A stretch of DNA of 64,000 nt from positions 47,187-111,186 of the forward strand of contig QBVC01000007.1 of the NCBI GenBank assembly GCA_003058495.1, given 5' to 3'. A program made the translations under genes and the position numbers. Source of the stretch: a gamma proteobacterium symbiont of Ctena orbiculata (lineage in GTDB: Bacteria; Pseudomonadota; Gammaproteobacteria; Chromatiales; Chromatiaceae). Under the pieces are notes generated by a model that worked only from the letters and a program-made list of their open reading frames with translations, was not told the DNA's origin and did not search any database. Of this stretch, positions 26,046-36,433 are shown piece by piece; position 1 is the stretch's first letter, and every line of letters starts with the position of its first letter.

Positions 26046-27701
26046 TCAGACTTTAAAGCGTTCCACCAAACCCTTGAGCTGTTCGGCCAACCTCGCCAGA
26101 TCGTTGCTGGCCTGGGCAGTCTGCTGGGCCCCGGTCGCCGACTGCTCCGCCACCTCGTTGATGCTTACGATGCTGCGGTTGATCTCTTCGGAGACCGAGC
26201 TCTGTTCCTCGGCGGCGCTGGCGATCTGGGTGTTCATATTGGAGATCTGCTCCACGGCGGTGTTTATGGTCTGCAGCGCCTCGCCGGCGGCAGCGGCCTG
26301 CTCCACACCGACCAGGGTCATCTCCTTGCCTTCTGCCATCACCTTCACCGCGTTGTTGGCGCCGGACTGGAGCTTGCTGATCATCTCCTCGATCTCCTGG
26401 GTCGACTCCTGGGTGCGCCCGGCCAGGGTGCGGACCTCGTCCGCCACCACGGCGAAACCGCGACCCTGCTCGCCGGCCCGGGCCGCCTCGATCGCCGCGT
26501 TGAGGGCCAGCAGATTGGTCTGCTCGGCGATGCTCTTGATCACATCGAGCACCGAACCGATATTCATACTCTCCGATTCGAGCTGCTGGATCACCCCGGC
26601 GGCCTCTTCCACCTCTTTGGCCAACTCACCGATGGCGTCGATCACCTTGTCGATGACCTGCTTGCCCTGGTGGAAGGTGGAGTCCGCCTCGCGGGCCGCC
26701 TCAGCCGCCTCGACCGCGTTGCGCGCCACCTCCTGCACCGTGGCGCTCATCTGGTTCATCGCCGTGGCCACCTGGCTGGTCTCAGTCAACTGCTGGTTGA
26801 TGCCCTGCGTGGTCTGGGTGGTCACCGTCGAGGTCTCCTCTGCCGCCGCGGCAAGCTGAGACACCGAGTCCTTGACCTCGTTCATGGCGTCATGGAACTT
26901 GTCCGCCATCTTGTTGAAGGCATTGGCGATATGGCCAAGTTCATCCTTGTTGCCATATTCCACACGCGCCCCCAGGTCGCCATCGGACAGCTTTCTCGCG
27001 GTCTGCTCTATCTGGCTGACACCCGCCGATATCGTGGTAATCGTCAGATAGGCCATCACCAGGCTGATGATCGCACCGGCACTCAAGCTGACAATGACCC
27101 AGGTGATCATGGAATGGTAGGCCTCGTCGGTCTCGGTGTAGAATGCCTCGGCCTCCTCTTCCTGGAGCGTGATCAGGGAGTCGATGGTCCCCTTCATCTC
27201 CTCCAGGACGGGATTGGCCACGGTCAATACCAGGCTTTCCGCTTCATGATAGTGTCCCGTCTTGATGCCCTCCTTGATCTTCTCTATCGCCTCCTTTTCA
27301 AACTTTTCCAATTCCGCCTGAAACACGGCCGCCAACCGCTGCTCCTCGGCATCCAGGTGGGAGTTCATGAATTCCGCCCAATGTTCGTCGATATCCTTGA
27401 TGTTGTGGTCGATTCGATCGATATGCACCGACACCGGATGGTCGTGCATCGATGAGAAAGAGGAGCTTGGATCGTGCTGCAGCGCGAGCAGAACCTGCGA
27501 TCGGCTATCCTCGGCCGCCTCCAGGATCACCCCCAGTGCATGCATATGCGCCATGTCCTGGTGGTAAAGCTCATCGATGGCGTGATCGGCGTTGCGCATG
27601 CCGTTGAGCCCCATCAGTCCCACGAAGAGCGCCACGAACAGCACCAGGCCGACCATGATGTAGAGACGTAGTTTTATAGGAAGATTGTGAAGAAATGACA
27701 T
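26046..27701 (-). CDS. Methyl-accepting chemotaxis protein with periplasmic four-helix-type sensor
   Basis: 551 residues from ATG 27701; Met at 27710 is also possible. A transmembrane helix (about 12-34), a periplasmic, mainly helical region of about 150 residues rich in His, Glu and Asp, a second helix (about 185-210), HAMP, then the signalling coiled coil. The invariant tip [20 protein letters not shown] is present, and [12 protein letters not shown] follows it. The protein should relay a periplasmic signal to CheA/CheW. The histidine-rich sensor (several HxH/DH pairs, e.g. [14 protein letters not shown]) could bind a metal or small ligand, which is speculative. It is transcribed alone and ends in a strong terminator. 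Confidence 0.88.
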   Translation of the reverse strand: MSFLHNLPIKLRLYIMVGLVLFVALFVGLMGLNGMRNADHAIDELYHQDMAHMHALGVILEAAEDSRSQVLLALQHDPSSSFSSMHDHPVSVHIDRIDHNIKDIDEHWAEFMNSHLDAEEQRLAAVFQAELEKFEKEAIEKIKEGIKTGHYHEAESLVLTVANPVLEEMKGTIDSLITLQEEEAEAFYTETDEAYHSMITWVIVSLSAGAIISLVMAYLTITTISAGVSQIEQTARKLSDGDLGARVEYGNKDELGHIANAFNKMADKFHDAMNEVKDSVSQLAAAAEETSTVTTQTTQGINQQLTETSQVATAMNQMSATVQEVARNAVEAAEAAREADSTFHQGKQVIDKVIDAIGELAKEVEEAAGVIQQLESESMNIGSVLDVIKSIAEQTNLLALNAAIEAARAGEQGRGFAVVADEVRTLAGRTQESTQEIEEMISKLQSGANNAVKVMAEGKEMTLVGVEQAAAAGEALQTINTAVEQISNMNTQIASAAEEQSSVSEEINRSIVSINEVAEQSATGAQQTAQASNDLARLAEQLKGLVERFKV

Positions 27702-28057
27702 TTTGATCACCCAAAGCGGTATAGTGAAATCTACTGTTTTTGCTCTTGACGCAGACCGTCACTTCGCTGTGATCAAATCCCCCTACCTGGAGTCGACATT
27801 AGTGTCTGATGGTGCAGAGGCAAACACATGCTACAACCTATTATTCGACTTGAATCACCGAACCTTTAATAAAAATGACTTATTTTTTATCGGAATACCG
27901 GGTGAGGCCCGGCAAGCATGATTACCTACAGTAATTGTGTGATTGCTAAAGCCGCATAGCAAACGGTTCAGCGCCAGGCCGCCCCCGCGGAGTTCCGCCT
28001 TCAATACCATGTGCGCATATTCATTTTCCTGTAATATCAGCTCGTTAGAGTATAGGG
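27702..28057. other. Divergent intergenic region, no gene seen
   Basis: About 355 bases between the chemoreceptor and the TIM-barrel gene, which are divergent. It must contain both promoters. The minus-side flank (27720-27760) is AT-rich. I find no clear operator, RNA gene or repeat. Confidence 0.5.
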
Positions 28058-28921
28058 ATGATCACTCCAACAAGCTATGCAAACTGGGGATTCAAGGTCT
28101 TCGACCGCCGTCGCGACGAGGTCGAGCCACTGCTGGCGCAGGCGCTTGACGAGGGCCGCGCCTTGGAGGTGGGGCTCTACTTCCACGATCCGGCGACCCA
28201 TGACTGCCTCAACAGCCTCCTGCCGGACAGCGGTTGTCTGCTCAACACCCACCTGGATCATCGTCGGCTCAACGTCTTCGCCCTCGATGACAGCGACCTG
28301 GTGGCACAGCTGCGCAGACAGATCGAAAACTCGCTGCAGTGGGGCGCCAGCTACGGTATCAACCATCTCTCCGCCTTTACCCTGACAAGCAGAGCTGAAT
28401 TCCAGCCGGCACTGGAGCAGAGGCTGCTGGAACACCTGCAGATCCTCAACCGGCTCTGCCGCGAGTATCGCTTTCCGATCCATATCGAAAACACCTATCA
28501 CGATATCGACCTCTACAGGCGGATATTCCTATCGATCGATCGGCAGGACCTCGATCATCTCCACTTCTGCTTTGACTTCGGACACGCCAAGGTCTGGTCA
28601 ATGCGTCCCCTGCACGCCTGGTTCGATTTCCTCGCCCATCTGGAGGGCAGCGGCAAACGGCTCCACTTCCATCTCCACACCAACCGCGGACTCTCGGACG
28701 AACACCTCTCCTTTGTCGAGGCGGAGTGGATGGAACTCTGCGACATCGATGAATACACCGCCCCGTGGAACAGCTTCGAGGCCCTGTCGATCATCGAGCA
28801 ACGGTTCCCTGATGCCCGCAAGGTGATGGAGGTTCCACCCGGCGAGGCGCGGGAAAACCTGCAACGGGTTATCGAGGAGATCGGCCACATCGGCCGAAGG
28901 GATCGCAAGAAAAGTGCCTGA
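28058..28921 (+). CDS. Xylose isomerase-like TIM-barrel protein
   Basis: 287 residues. The fold pattern is that of the sugar phosphate isomerase/epimerase (AP endonuclease 2) superfamily: RLNVFALDD, GINHLSAFTLTSR, HIENTYHDIDLYR (metal-binding Glu) and HFCFDFGHAKVWS (conserved Asp and His), then LHFHLHTNRGLSDEH (His pair). These residues fit a divalent metal site. The substrate cannot be deduced, and no sugar genes adjoin. A GAGTATAGGG purine run precedes ATG 28058. It is followed after about 240 bases by the ExeA-like gene on the same strand. Confidence 0.72.
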   Translation: MITPTSYANWGFKVFDRRRDEVEPLLAQALDEGRALEVGLYFHDPATHDCLNSLLPDSGCLLNTHLDHRRLNVFALDDSDLVAQLRRQIENSLQWGASYGINHLSAFTLTSRAEFQPALEQRLLEHLQILNRLCREYRFPIHIENTYHDIDLYRRIFLSIDRQDLDHLHFCFDFGHAKVWSMRPLHAWFDFLAHLEGSGKRLHFHLHTNRGLSDEHLSFVEAEWMELCDIDEYTAPWNSFEALSIIEQRFPDARKVMEVPPGEARENLQRVIEEIGHIGRRDRKKSA

Positions 28922-29158
28922 GGATATCCGCGGCATTCAGCAAAATCCCTGAATCCCAGCCAACAGGACAATTGTCGGCCAGCGGCTGGATGGGCACTGC
29001 AGCCCGTCCCTGCCGGCTGATCATGGGCTTATTGTGCGGGAGGTCACACTTTTGAATCCTTTCAAGCCTCCATCTGACCCTGCGGCAATGGCGTTGAATA
29101 GAATGACGTAGACTCAAGTTTTCGCAGAGTGATGGAACATTCGTGGGAATCCACTGAA

Positions 29159-31486
29159 ATGTACGAGACTTTTTTTGGATTCAAGGATACGCCCTTCAGG
29201 TTAAGCGCGGACGAGAAGTTCCGCTACGCCCATAAGAACTATCTGCGCGCTTCCGCCTACCTCGCCTATGCCCTGCAACAGGGTGAAGGACTGGTCATGA
29301 TTACCGGCAAGCCTGGATCCGGTAAAACCACCCTGATCAGGGATGTCATCTCTGAGCTCGATAGTGCGCGCTACTACACGCTCAATCTTGTGACCAGCCA
29401 GCTGCATGCCGAGGAACTGCTGAGAAAGATGGCGCTGGAGTACGGCTTGCCAGCCGAAACCTACAACAAGGCGACCCTGCTGACCAATATTCATAAGCAT
29501 CTCAACATGTTGCACGAACAGGGAAAACGTTCGATCCTGTTCCTCGATGAGGCACAAAATCTCTCCCCTACGGGGCTGGAGGAGTTGCGTCTGTTATCCA
29601 ACCTGCAAGAGGGAAAAGACTCCCTTCTGCAGATCGTGCTGGTCGGTCACGACGATTTGCGCCAGCTCCTGCTGGGACCGGATATGGAGCATATCCAGCA
29701 AAGATTGGTCGCGAACTGCCAGATTGAGCCGATGCCGGTCGAGCAGACGAAGGCCTACATTCTCCATCGCCTTGAACTTGTCGGCTGGCGACAGGACCCG
29801 CAGATTCAGGAAGCGGTCTTTCAGCTTATCCACGAAGCCTCCCAAGGCGTGCCGAGAAACATAAACCACTTGATGAGCCACCTGCTCCTCTTTGCCTCCC
29901 TGGAAGAAAAACATGAACTCACGGACGAAGATGCGTTGACCATCATCGAGGAACTGGTTGAACAGCAGCGTATCACCCTACCCGGTGAGTACGGTTTCGA
30001 GGGCTTTGTCAACAAATACCGGGCAGAAAGTGAACAACGTTTAGTACGGCTCGCCGTGGGCGCCCATTCAGTCACCGCACCACTGCCTGAAACGGCGCCG
30101 CCGCCCAGTCGTGAACAGACCCTTGAGCCGCCGCGCCCCACCGAAAACCGCAATGGAGAGCGCCCTGTAGCGGACAGCGCGACCGGCGAGGAACGCAGCA
30201 TTGAGCTGGAACCCCCGGATACGGACTGGTTTCTCTGGAACAGTGACCCTGAACTGACCGATACGGAGGCGGACGACAGTGACGACCAGGCTCCGCTTTC
30301 ACTCGACACACAAGCGGAAGCGCCAGCCGCAGAGACGAGACGATCCGGACTGTTGCTGCCCAATGCCGATGAGATCTGGAACGGGGACATGACCTCCCTG
30401 GATATGGCATCCATCTTTCAGGATGCAAAGGCACCAAGGCGAGCCAGGTCCAGTAAGTCAGAGACAGGTCGTACCCGGACGGAACCGGTCGGCGCCAATG
30501 TGGTGAGGGACCGGGAACATCGCTGGGGCGGGGTCTGGTTTATGTCCAGCGAAAACAGTTCGGCACAAACCCATTGGCGTTCCCACAATGGCGGATCCAC
30601 GATAACCGATAGCAGGCTGCCCCCCGTCTCCACGCTGAACACCCAGCACAACATCGCGGTCGACGAGAATCTGAGCATGCCGTCGGTGTGGGTCGACAGC
30701 TGTCCGGAGATCGACCCGGCTCTCCCTGAGAACGGCTATAGCCGGCAACAGAAACATGCCCGGAAAAGACCGCTGGTACGCTCGATAAACCACATTTTCG
30801 CCCTTGTCGCGCTCGGCGTGGCGGTGATGTTGTTGATACGGCTGTTTCCGGACCAGTTCAGTCATCTCTGGCGGAGTATGGAGTCCCGGCTTTCTCAACA
30901 GGACATCAAGCAGGAGGTGATCCCGATCCCCCCTGCCGCTGAGGGCGGCCATGAGACCAGCCTCCCCGAGGATCCGGTTGGGATTACCGAGCAGAGTGAA
31001 GACAGCGAGCTGCCGTCACCGTCTCCGGCCCCGCAGACGGTCGATGCGCAGGCAGTGGAGGCGGAGATCGATGCAGCTACTGTCGGTGACGAGGTCTCTC
31101 TGGGGGTGGGTGACTCCGACATCGACTCCTTCGAAAACATCGAGCTGGCCACCCGGTATATCGTCCATTTCGATTTCAATGGATCGCGGATACCCGATGA
31201 CTATAAATCCCTGCTCAAGTCGGTAAGAGACAAAATGCTGCTCGAAGAGAACAGCTTCTTGAGAATCACTGGCTATGCCGATTCCCAGGGAGACCGAAAC
31301 TACAACTACCGCCTCTCAATGAAGCGTGCCGAAGAGGTCAAGCGATTTTTCACCACCCGGGGGATCGCTGACAAGCGACTGCTGGTGACGGCAGTCGGCT
31401 CGGTCAGCAGAGACGAGCCTTGGCTGGAAAGCGTCGATGCCAGGCGGGAGATACGACGGGTCGAGGTCATCCTTTTCCCCAAATAG
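29159..31486 (+). CDS. ExeA/GspA-type AAA ATPase fused to OmpA-like peptidoglycan-binding domain
   Basis: 775 residues from ATG 29159, where the family's conserved start MYETFFGFKDTPFRL begins; GTG 29129 and ATG 29132 are open in frame. Order: AAA ATPase (about 1-290) with Walker A GKPGSGKTT (50-58), Walker B ILFLDEAQNLS and sensor-type LVGHDDLRQ; a long acidic, Pro-rich linker; one membrane helix (about 545-565); then an OmpA-like domain (about 660-775) with VHFDFNGSRI, ITGYADSQGD, LSMKRAEEVKRFF and a DARREIRRVEV end. GspA/ExeA proteins push secretin or pilus complexes through peptidoglycan using a different binding domain. The OmpA-type tail here is unusual. Role inferred: anchoring an envelope assembly machine to the wall. 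Confidence 0.75.
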   Translation: MYETFFGFKDTPFRLSADEKFRYAHKNYLRASAYLAYALQQGEGLVMITGKPGSGKTTLIRDVISELDSARYYTLNLVTSQLHAEELLRKMALEYGLPAETYNKATLLTNIHKHLNMLHEQGKRSILFLDEAQNLSPTGLEELRLLSNLQEGKDSLLQIVLVGHDDLRQLLLGPDMEHIQQRLVANCQIEPMPVEQTKAYILHRLELVGWRQDPQIQEAVFQLIHEASQGVPRNINHLMSHLLLFASLEEKHELTDEDALTIIEELVEQQRITLPGEYGFEGFVNKYRAESEQRLVRLAVGAHSVTAPLPETAPPPSREQTLEPPRPTENRNGERPVADSATGEERSIELEPPDTDWFLWNSDPELTDTEADDSDDQAPLSLDTQAEAPAAETRRSGLLLPNADEIWNGDMTSLDMASIFQDAKAPRRARSSKSETGRTRTEPVGANVVRDREHRWGGVWFMSSENSSAQTHWRSHNGGSTITDSRLPPVSTLNTQHNIAVDENLSMPSVWVDSCPEIDPALPENGYSRQQKHARKRPLVRSINHIFALVALGVAVMLLIRLFPDQFSHLWRSMESRLSQQDIKQEVIPIPPAAEGGHETSLPEDPVGITEQSEDSELPSPSPAPQTVDAQAVEAEIDAATVGDEVSLGVGDSDIDSFENIELATRYIVHFDFNGSRIPDDYKSLLKSVRDKMLLEENSFLRITGYADSQGDRNYNYRLSMKRAEEVKRFFTTRGIADKRLLVTAVGSVSRDEPWLESVDARREIRRVEVILFPK

Positions 31487-31534
31487 CATCCAGCCCTGAC
31501 AACCGGAGCCTGATCACGCTTTCGCTGCAGGCGC

Positions 31535-33178
31535 CTATCCCAACCCCGTTTGCTGAAGATGGGCGCCGAGACGCTTGTCCGTTTTCTGGATATGTTCGAT
31601 CAGCCATCCCTTGATGAAGGCCATCAGCTCACCCAGGACCTCCTCGTCGCCCTGCTCAATCCGCTCATTGTATCCCATGACGTCATCCACCAGTTTCCTG
31701 TGCAACTCCTTGTGCGCTTCAGCTTCGCTGTAGCGGGTCTGATCCATGAGCTGCTCCTCGTAGCTGAAATGGGTGGCGGTATAATCGATGAGGCCCTTGA
31801 GAATTCTCCGCGCTGTCTTGATACTCCTTTTTCCATCCAACTCGAACTTCAATTCATTGGCCATATCCATCAGCGCCTTGTGCTGACGGTCTATCTCAAC
31901 GATGCCGACGCTGAATTTAGCATCCCAGACGAACGCAGCGTCCTTGTCGCGCTCCTGGCGGGTCAGTGCTAGCTGGTCGTAGTCGACGGTAAATCGATTC
32001 AACCAGGCATTGACCTCATTCGCCAAAGCAGCCACCTGAACAGTGGAGGCGGTCAACCGACCTGAATCCCTGGCCGAATTCTGCGACAGGCTGTCCAGTT
32101 GTGCGATGTTCTCCCGGATGTTTTCGGAGACTTCAGTCTGATGGTTGGCGCCATCGGCAATTTGCATGTTCATGGAGTTGATACTGCTGACCGCTTCCTG
32201 GATTACGCTCAACATCTTGCCGGCGCTTGCCGCCTGGTCAACGGTTTCCGCGGTCCGCCGGTTACTGCGTTCCATCACGTCCACGGCCTGGTGGGATCCC
32301 TCCTGAAGCTGGTCGATCATGCTGTTTATGCGCACTGTCTCTTCCTGGGTGCGCCGCGCCAAAGATCGCACTTCATCGGCGACCACGGCAAACCCGCGTC
32401 CCTGCTCACCGGCCCTGGCCGCCTCGATGGCTGCATTCAAAGCCAACAGATTGGTTTGATCGGCGATGCCGCGGATGGCCTCAAGAATGCCACCGATATT
32501 TGCGCTATCGTCTTCAAGCTTTTTAACCGCCGTGGCGACCAGCTCAAGCTCACCCGCCAGGCTGTTTATCGAACTGATGGTTTTATCGACCTCATTCTGG
32601 CCATTGACCACCGCCTGGTTTGCGCTCTCCGCGTGCTCCGCCGCCTGGTTGCTCTTTGCCGCGACCCCCTGAATGGAGTCCGCCAGGGTATCCACCGCTT
32701 CCACGGCCTGGGCGATCTCATCGGCCTGGCGCTGTATATCCACTGCCGTTTTGCGTCCGGTGTCCACCATCTGCGCAGTGACATCACCAAGATGCCGGGA
32801 TGATCCGACCACGCCGGACACCGCGAGAGAGAAGCCATTGCTGATATCCTTAAAAGCAGTGCCGATCTGGTTGAGTTCATCGCGGGTATCGATATCGAGG
32901 CGCTGGGTAAGGTCACCCTCCGACATCTGGTCCGAGGCGCTTCGCAGATGCTCCAGATTACCGGTCAGGCTTAAATAGACGCCAGTGGAAAACAGAAACA
33001 GCATTACCGATGTCGTTCCCACCACGATATAGTGACGGAGAAAAAACTGGCCGGCGGCATAGAGCTCAAAACTGAGATAGCCGATGGTGACCAGGAACAG
33101 GACGATCACCAGGGCAAACTTGATCCTGTAGGAGAGCTGATTTGTCAAGGATACAATGGGCGCCATAAGTCTGTTCAT
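31535..33178 (-). CDS. Methyl-accepting chemotaxis protein with C-terminal bacteriohemerythrin domain
   Basis: 547 residues. Two membrane helices near the N-terminus (about 20-40 and 48-70) with almost no periplasmic loop, then HAMP, a signalling domain with [20 protein letters not shown] and [12 protein letters not shown], and from about residue 425 a hemerythrin domain. The di-iron ligands are visible: [28 protein letters not shown] and [12 protein letters not shown]. This layout resembles DcrH-type oxygen or redox chemoreceptors, in which the di-iron site in the cytoplasm binds O2. Expected output is aerotaxis or avoidance through CheA. It is transcribed alone. Confidence 0.9.
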   Translation of the reverse strand: MNRLMAPIVSLTNQLSYRIKFALVIVLFLVTIGYLSFELYAAGQFFLRHYIVVGTTSVMLFLFSTGVYLSLTGNLEHLRSASDQMSEGDLTQRLDIDTRDELNQIGTAFKDISNGFSLAVSGVVGSSRHLGDVTAQMVDTGRKTAVDIQRQADEIAQAVEAVDTLADSIQGVAAKSNQAAEHAESANQAVVNGQNEVDKTISSINSLAGELELVATAVKKLEDDSANIGGILEAIRGIADQTNLLALNAAIEAARAGEQGRGFAVVADEVRSLARRTQEETVRINSMIDQLQEGSHQAVDVMERSNRRTAETVDQAASAGKMLSVIQEAVSSINSMNMQIADGANHQTEVSENIRENIAQLDSLSQNSARDSGRLTASTVQVAALANEVNAWLNRFTVDYDQLALTRQERDKDAAFVWDAKFSVGIVEIDRQHKALMDMANELKFELDGKRSIKTARRILKGLIDYTATHFSYEEQLMDQTRYSEAEAHKELHRKLVDDVMGYNERIEQGDEEVLGELMAFIKGWLIEHIQKTDKRLGAHLQQTGLG

Positions 33179-33317
33179 GAGTCACCCCCGTGACTGGTAT
33201 GTCTATCTATAGTTAGCGTTTGCCTCTGATTTTTCTTGAAATATCGGCGGATGATCTTAACCGGCGCAACACAGGCCAGCCGCTCAGGATGAGCTATTCC
33301 TACTTGTAAACATGCAG

Positions 33318-34295
33318 TTAGCGCTTAATCTTGCGCAGCGTCCTCTCGGTCCAGAAGCTCTTTTTGAGATCACTGTTGAAATCGACCACTTTGCGCGGAA
33401 TCACCGCCAGACTCTCCTGGCCGGTTCGCAGATCGACACCGTACCAATACTTCCAGAACAGCGCCCTTGGATCGCCCTCGCCCTCTGTGTTGACCAGACC
33501 CCAATCCCTGTCGATGATCTTTATCAGCTTGTCTTTTTTATAGTAGAGCGTTCGATAGTCGGCAAAGCTCTCTGTATCCACGTAGCTGATCCGATAGTCG
33601 TACCACCAGTACTTGAACTTTGACGTACTCTTGAGACCGTAGACCTCCCTATCCAATTGCCGGCAGCTGCGCTCGGGTACTCTCCCGGTGAAGCGGAACA
33701 GCTTACCCTCCAATGCCTCCATCATACCAAGACAGCTTCGCATCTTTTTCTTGCCCAACAACTCATGGGTCTCATCATCCGGCTTGCGCAGCGTTACGTC
33801 GCCAAAGGTAAATACGCTTCCGCCCCATGCATCTTCATGTCTTGGTTGAGCGAAGCGTCGAATCTTGCGCAGCCTGGGCAACCACACCATATAGTCCTTG
33901 CTCTTTTCATCATCCTTGTACTCGGTGATCAGCATACCGGTACCGCGCAGATTGCCGGAGTGAAAGATCGCAAGATCGCGGGAACGGATCGCATCACCAT
34001 CCGCGTAGTTGTTATTCAGGTGCCGTTCCACTGCTGTGGATATGGGACTTCCACCCTTCGACTTGTTGACCAGTACACTGAGTGTCTTGCCACGACGCTT
34101 GATGGAGAAGTTATCGAAGGCATAGAAATGATTGGCAAAATAGACCTGCCTGGCTATCTCTGCCGCATCCGGCTCCGCATCCGGTGCCGGATAGGCCAGG
34201 TCCCGATCAACGCCCGCCTGGATGTTCGCTGCCTGTAGAGCCGCCAGGAGCGCCAGGCATAGTCTGTTTTTCAATGATGGCTTGAACCTTGTCAT
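33318..34295 (-). CDS. Outer-membrane lipoprotein-sorting (LolA-like) family protein
   Basis: 325 residues from ATG 34295 (GAGGATTT lies upstream), with a signal peptide to about residue 27 (ANIQA-G). The protein matches the LolA-like beta-sandwich family often coupled to RND transporters: DYMVWLPRLRKIRRF, DAWGGSVFTFGDV and YYKKDKLIKIIDRDW are typical. A hydrophobic cavity for lipid or hopanoid binding is expected in the periplasm. The conserved RND partner is absent here; instead a small secreted gene lies immediately upstream (34327-34707), 31 bases away. Confidence 0.72.
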   Translation of the reverse strand: MTRFKPSLKNRLCLALLAALQAANIQAGVDRDLAYPAPDAEPDAAEIARQVYFANHFYAFDNFSIKRRGKTLSVLVNKSKGGSPISTAVERHLNNNYADGDAIRSRDLAIFHSGNLRGTGMLITEYKDDEKSKDYMVWLPRLRKIRRFAQPRHEDAWGGSVFTFGDVTLRKPDDETHELLGKKKMRSCLGMMEALEGKLFRFTGRVPERSCRQLDREVYGLKSTSKFKYWWYDYRISYVDTESFADYRTLYYKKDKLIKIIDRDWGLVNTEGEGDPRALFWKYWYGVDLRTGQESLAVIPRKVVDFNSDLKKSFWTERTLRKIKR

Positions 34296-34326
34296 GCTTA
34301 AATCCTCTGGCTTGAGCAGCATCAGC

Positions 34327-34707
34327 CTATTTTTTCATTTCGCGAGTGAACTTGAAGATAGCCTGCTTGATGCGATCGAGATCCCCGGTGGCCAGATAGT
34401 CCTCATGGAGTCTCTGTTTGAACTCCATGGACAGCTTTTCATAAAAGATGTAACTGCCCGGAGACTTTTGCTGCAGATAGGCCGAGAAACCCTCCAGGTC
34501 CATCAGTTGCGGCGACTCGCTGTCCAGGCTTCCCAGCCAGCCTGAGTCGGCAGGGGGTATGAATTCATTGGTTTTGAACTCGGCAACATCGGCCTCGACT
34601 GCCGCTATGTAGCCGGGATCGACAGCATAGACTGTACCGTAGGCGCAGATACCGACCAACAGACAGCCAGTGAGAGACGGGCAGATCCGGGTGGACTCAG
34701 ATGACAT
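34327..34707 (-). CDS. Small secreted hypothetical protein
   Basis: 126 residues with an N-terminal hydrophobic stretch (PSLTGCLLVGICAYGTVYA) that looks like a signal peptide cleaved near residue 28. GGAGATC precedes the ATG. The mature part is helical and acidic, without a known domain; conserved-looking features are PPADSGWLGS and SPGSYIFYEKLS. It is co-directional with, and 31 bases upstream of, the LolA-like gene, so both probably act together in the periplasm. Confidence 0.6.
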   Translation of the reverse strand: MSSESTRICPSLTGCLLVGICAYGTVYAVDPGYIAAVEADVAEFKTNEFIPPADSGWLGSLDSESPQLMDLEGFSAYLQQKSPGSYIFYEKLSMEFKQRLHEDYLATGDLDRIKQAIFKFTREMKK

Positions 34708-35100
34708 TGAAGATCTCCTATAGCTATCACTACTTTATAAACGATGTTTTTAATACTGCCTTTGTTCGCTTGATTACTAGCCGAACCACTATCGCCAAAT
34801 CCAAAACCTTTAGCTTGCCGTGGCTATAGCGTTTGGCGGTTGTTATTAATTGATCAGTGTAATTTAAACAACCGCTTTAAAAAACCAAACAGGTTCGCAA
34901 AAAAAGATACCACCGAGGAAATACCACAAACCGACAGCTTTGGTTAAGCCCATGTCGGTTAGTGATAAGTGATAGTTATCTAGGCCTTCACATTTTATGG
35001 AATATATCGAGCGCTTCACCCTTGATCCTGTAGTAGATCATACAGAAAACATGTTATAAGGAGAAAAGGGAAGATAAGCAGTCGCGTGAAAGGAATCTGA
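34708..35100. other. Divergent intergenic region, no gene seen
   Basis: About 390 AT-rich bases that must hold promoters for the secreted-protein pair and for the VirK-like gene. AAGGAGAAAAGGGAAG near 35058 is purine-rich but lies 30 bases or more before the VirK-like ATG. I see no convincing repeat or RNA gene. Confidence 0.5.
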
Positions 35101-36123
35101 ATGATGTTCGAGAAGCTGTCTCTCATCCTGAGGTCGTCGTCAAGGATCACGCTCGATCCACTTCATCGGAAGGCGAAACTCAGTCCCCTCAAGTATGGTC
35201 CTGTCAAAGGGCGTTTCCTCTATTTCTTGATGGCGCTCCTCAACGCCAAAGGCATCATTCAAATGAAGCGCCTTACAGTGTCTCACTTCAGGGAATTGAT
35301 AGAGGTCCACCCTGAGGCAATTCCAAACATCTTCTGGCCCTATCAATGCAGAAGCTGGGATTCATCGACGCGAGTCGATTTTCTCTACAGTCACTTCCTA
35401 ACGCTGCCGGATCTCAGATATCGGGTTGAATGCCACCCCAGTCATCAACGCATCATTGCGGATGCGGATGACATCTACCGGGGTCTGCGAATAGTAGTGG
35501 ATCAACACAGCTTGTTCATGAGAGAAGGGATGATCACCCTCAACATCTATGTGGAGCATGAACGTATCTTTACCATTGCCTTTTCGCTCTGCAAGGACGA
35601 TAGGGGAAAGATCTGCGCCATCGCCGGCGCAATCCAGGGTCGGCGCATGGCCAATATCACTGAACTCTATCGCGATATGACCAAAAAGACCTACGGCATC
35701 AGGCCCCGTGATCTGATGGTTGAGGTGTTTCAGATTGTATGCAGACTGTCCGGCGTCGAAAAAATATTTGCGGTCTCTGAGTCTCATCGACAACACAGGC
35801 ACCACTTCTACCAGTTGAAAAACAAACAGAGCAGGCTGAACCTCAATTATGACGAGGTCTGGTCGGATCGCAGTGGCATCCGATGCAGCGACGCCTTTTA
35901 TGAACTACCCGTTATTCCGGTAAGAAAGCCGTTGAGCCGTATCATCGCAAAAAAGCGCTCCATGTATCGCAACCGCTACGCCTTGCTTGAGAGACTGGAA
36001 AATGAGATCGAGCAAGGCCTTTCATCCTATGGATCCTGGGTGCTTCATGAGCCACGCTTCTGCAGCTCGGATATCAGGATTGCGGGAGATGGATGGGGGA
36101 ATTTAAAAAGCCCCGCCCAGTGA
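35101..36123 (+). CDS. VirK/YbjX (DUF535) family protein
   Basis: 340 residues. The family's core is clear in the middle: AIAGAIQGRR, the KTYGIRPRDLMVEVFQIVCR stretch and VEKIFAVSESHRQHRHHFYQ. In enterobacteria VirK/YbjX proteins are cytoplasmic and linked to surface polymer, lipid A or virulence-protein export, but the biochemical activity is unknown. Two ATGs (35101, 35104) are possible starts. It stands alone; the AT-rich upstream region suggests its own promoter. Confidence 0.75.
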   Translation: MMFEKLSLILRSSSRITLDPLHRKAKLSPLKYGPVKGRFLYFLMALLNAKGIIQMKRLTVSHFRELIEVHPEAIPNIFWPYQCRSWDSSTRVDFLYSHFLTLPDLRYRVECHPSHQRIIADADDIYRGLRIVVDQHSLFMREGMITLNIYVEHERIFTIAFSLCKDDRGKICAIAGAIQGRRMANITELYRDMTKKTYGIRPRDLMVEVFQIVCRLSGVEKIFAVSESHRQHRHHFYQLKNKQSRLNLNYDEVWSDRSGIRCSDAFYELPVIPVRKPLSRIIAKKRSMYRNRYALLERLENEIEQGLSSYGSWVLHEPRFCSSDIRIAGDGWGNLKSPAQ

Positions 36124-36433
36124 TTCGACTGAAGGCTGTTTAATAACCCTGTTGGCGGTTACTGCGCCTGGCGTGGATTGTCAACAAGAGTGGTAATAAT
36201 ACCAATTTCACCTTTCCGCCCTTGTCAGGAATTAAACTCCTGCTATTAGTTAGTAGGCAACCTTGTCAATGCAGGTGCCGGTCTGACGGCGAATAGCCCC
36301 CAGGTTACCTTTCAGGTATTCAACGCCGCGAACCGGCACCTGCACCCTAAAGTCGATCCGGCAGCGGGAGAGCCGGGCGCTGTTTCCCAGACCCTCCCTG
36401 GGTCCGTTAACACCAATCCAAATCGAACTACAG
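36124..36433. other. Convergent intergenic region with a long hairpin
   Basis: About 310 bases without a gene, downstream of both flanking genes. Apart from the inverted repeat at 36271-36343 nothing stands out. Confidence 0.5.
36271..36343. repeat. 73-base hairpin element
   Basis: GCAGGTGCCGGT (36271-36282) and ACCGGCACCTGC (36332-36343) are perfect 12-base inverted arms. Inside them CGGCGAATA and TATTCAACGCCG can extend the stem after a small asymmetric loop. It may be a REP-type element, a terminator stem without T-tract, or a structured RNA. Confidence 0.5.
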
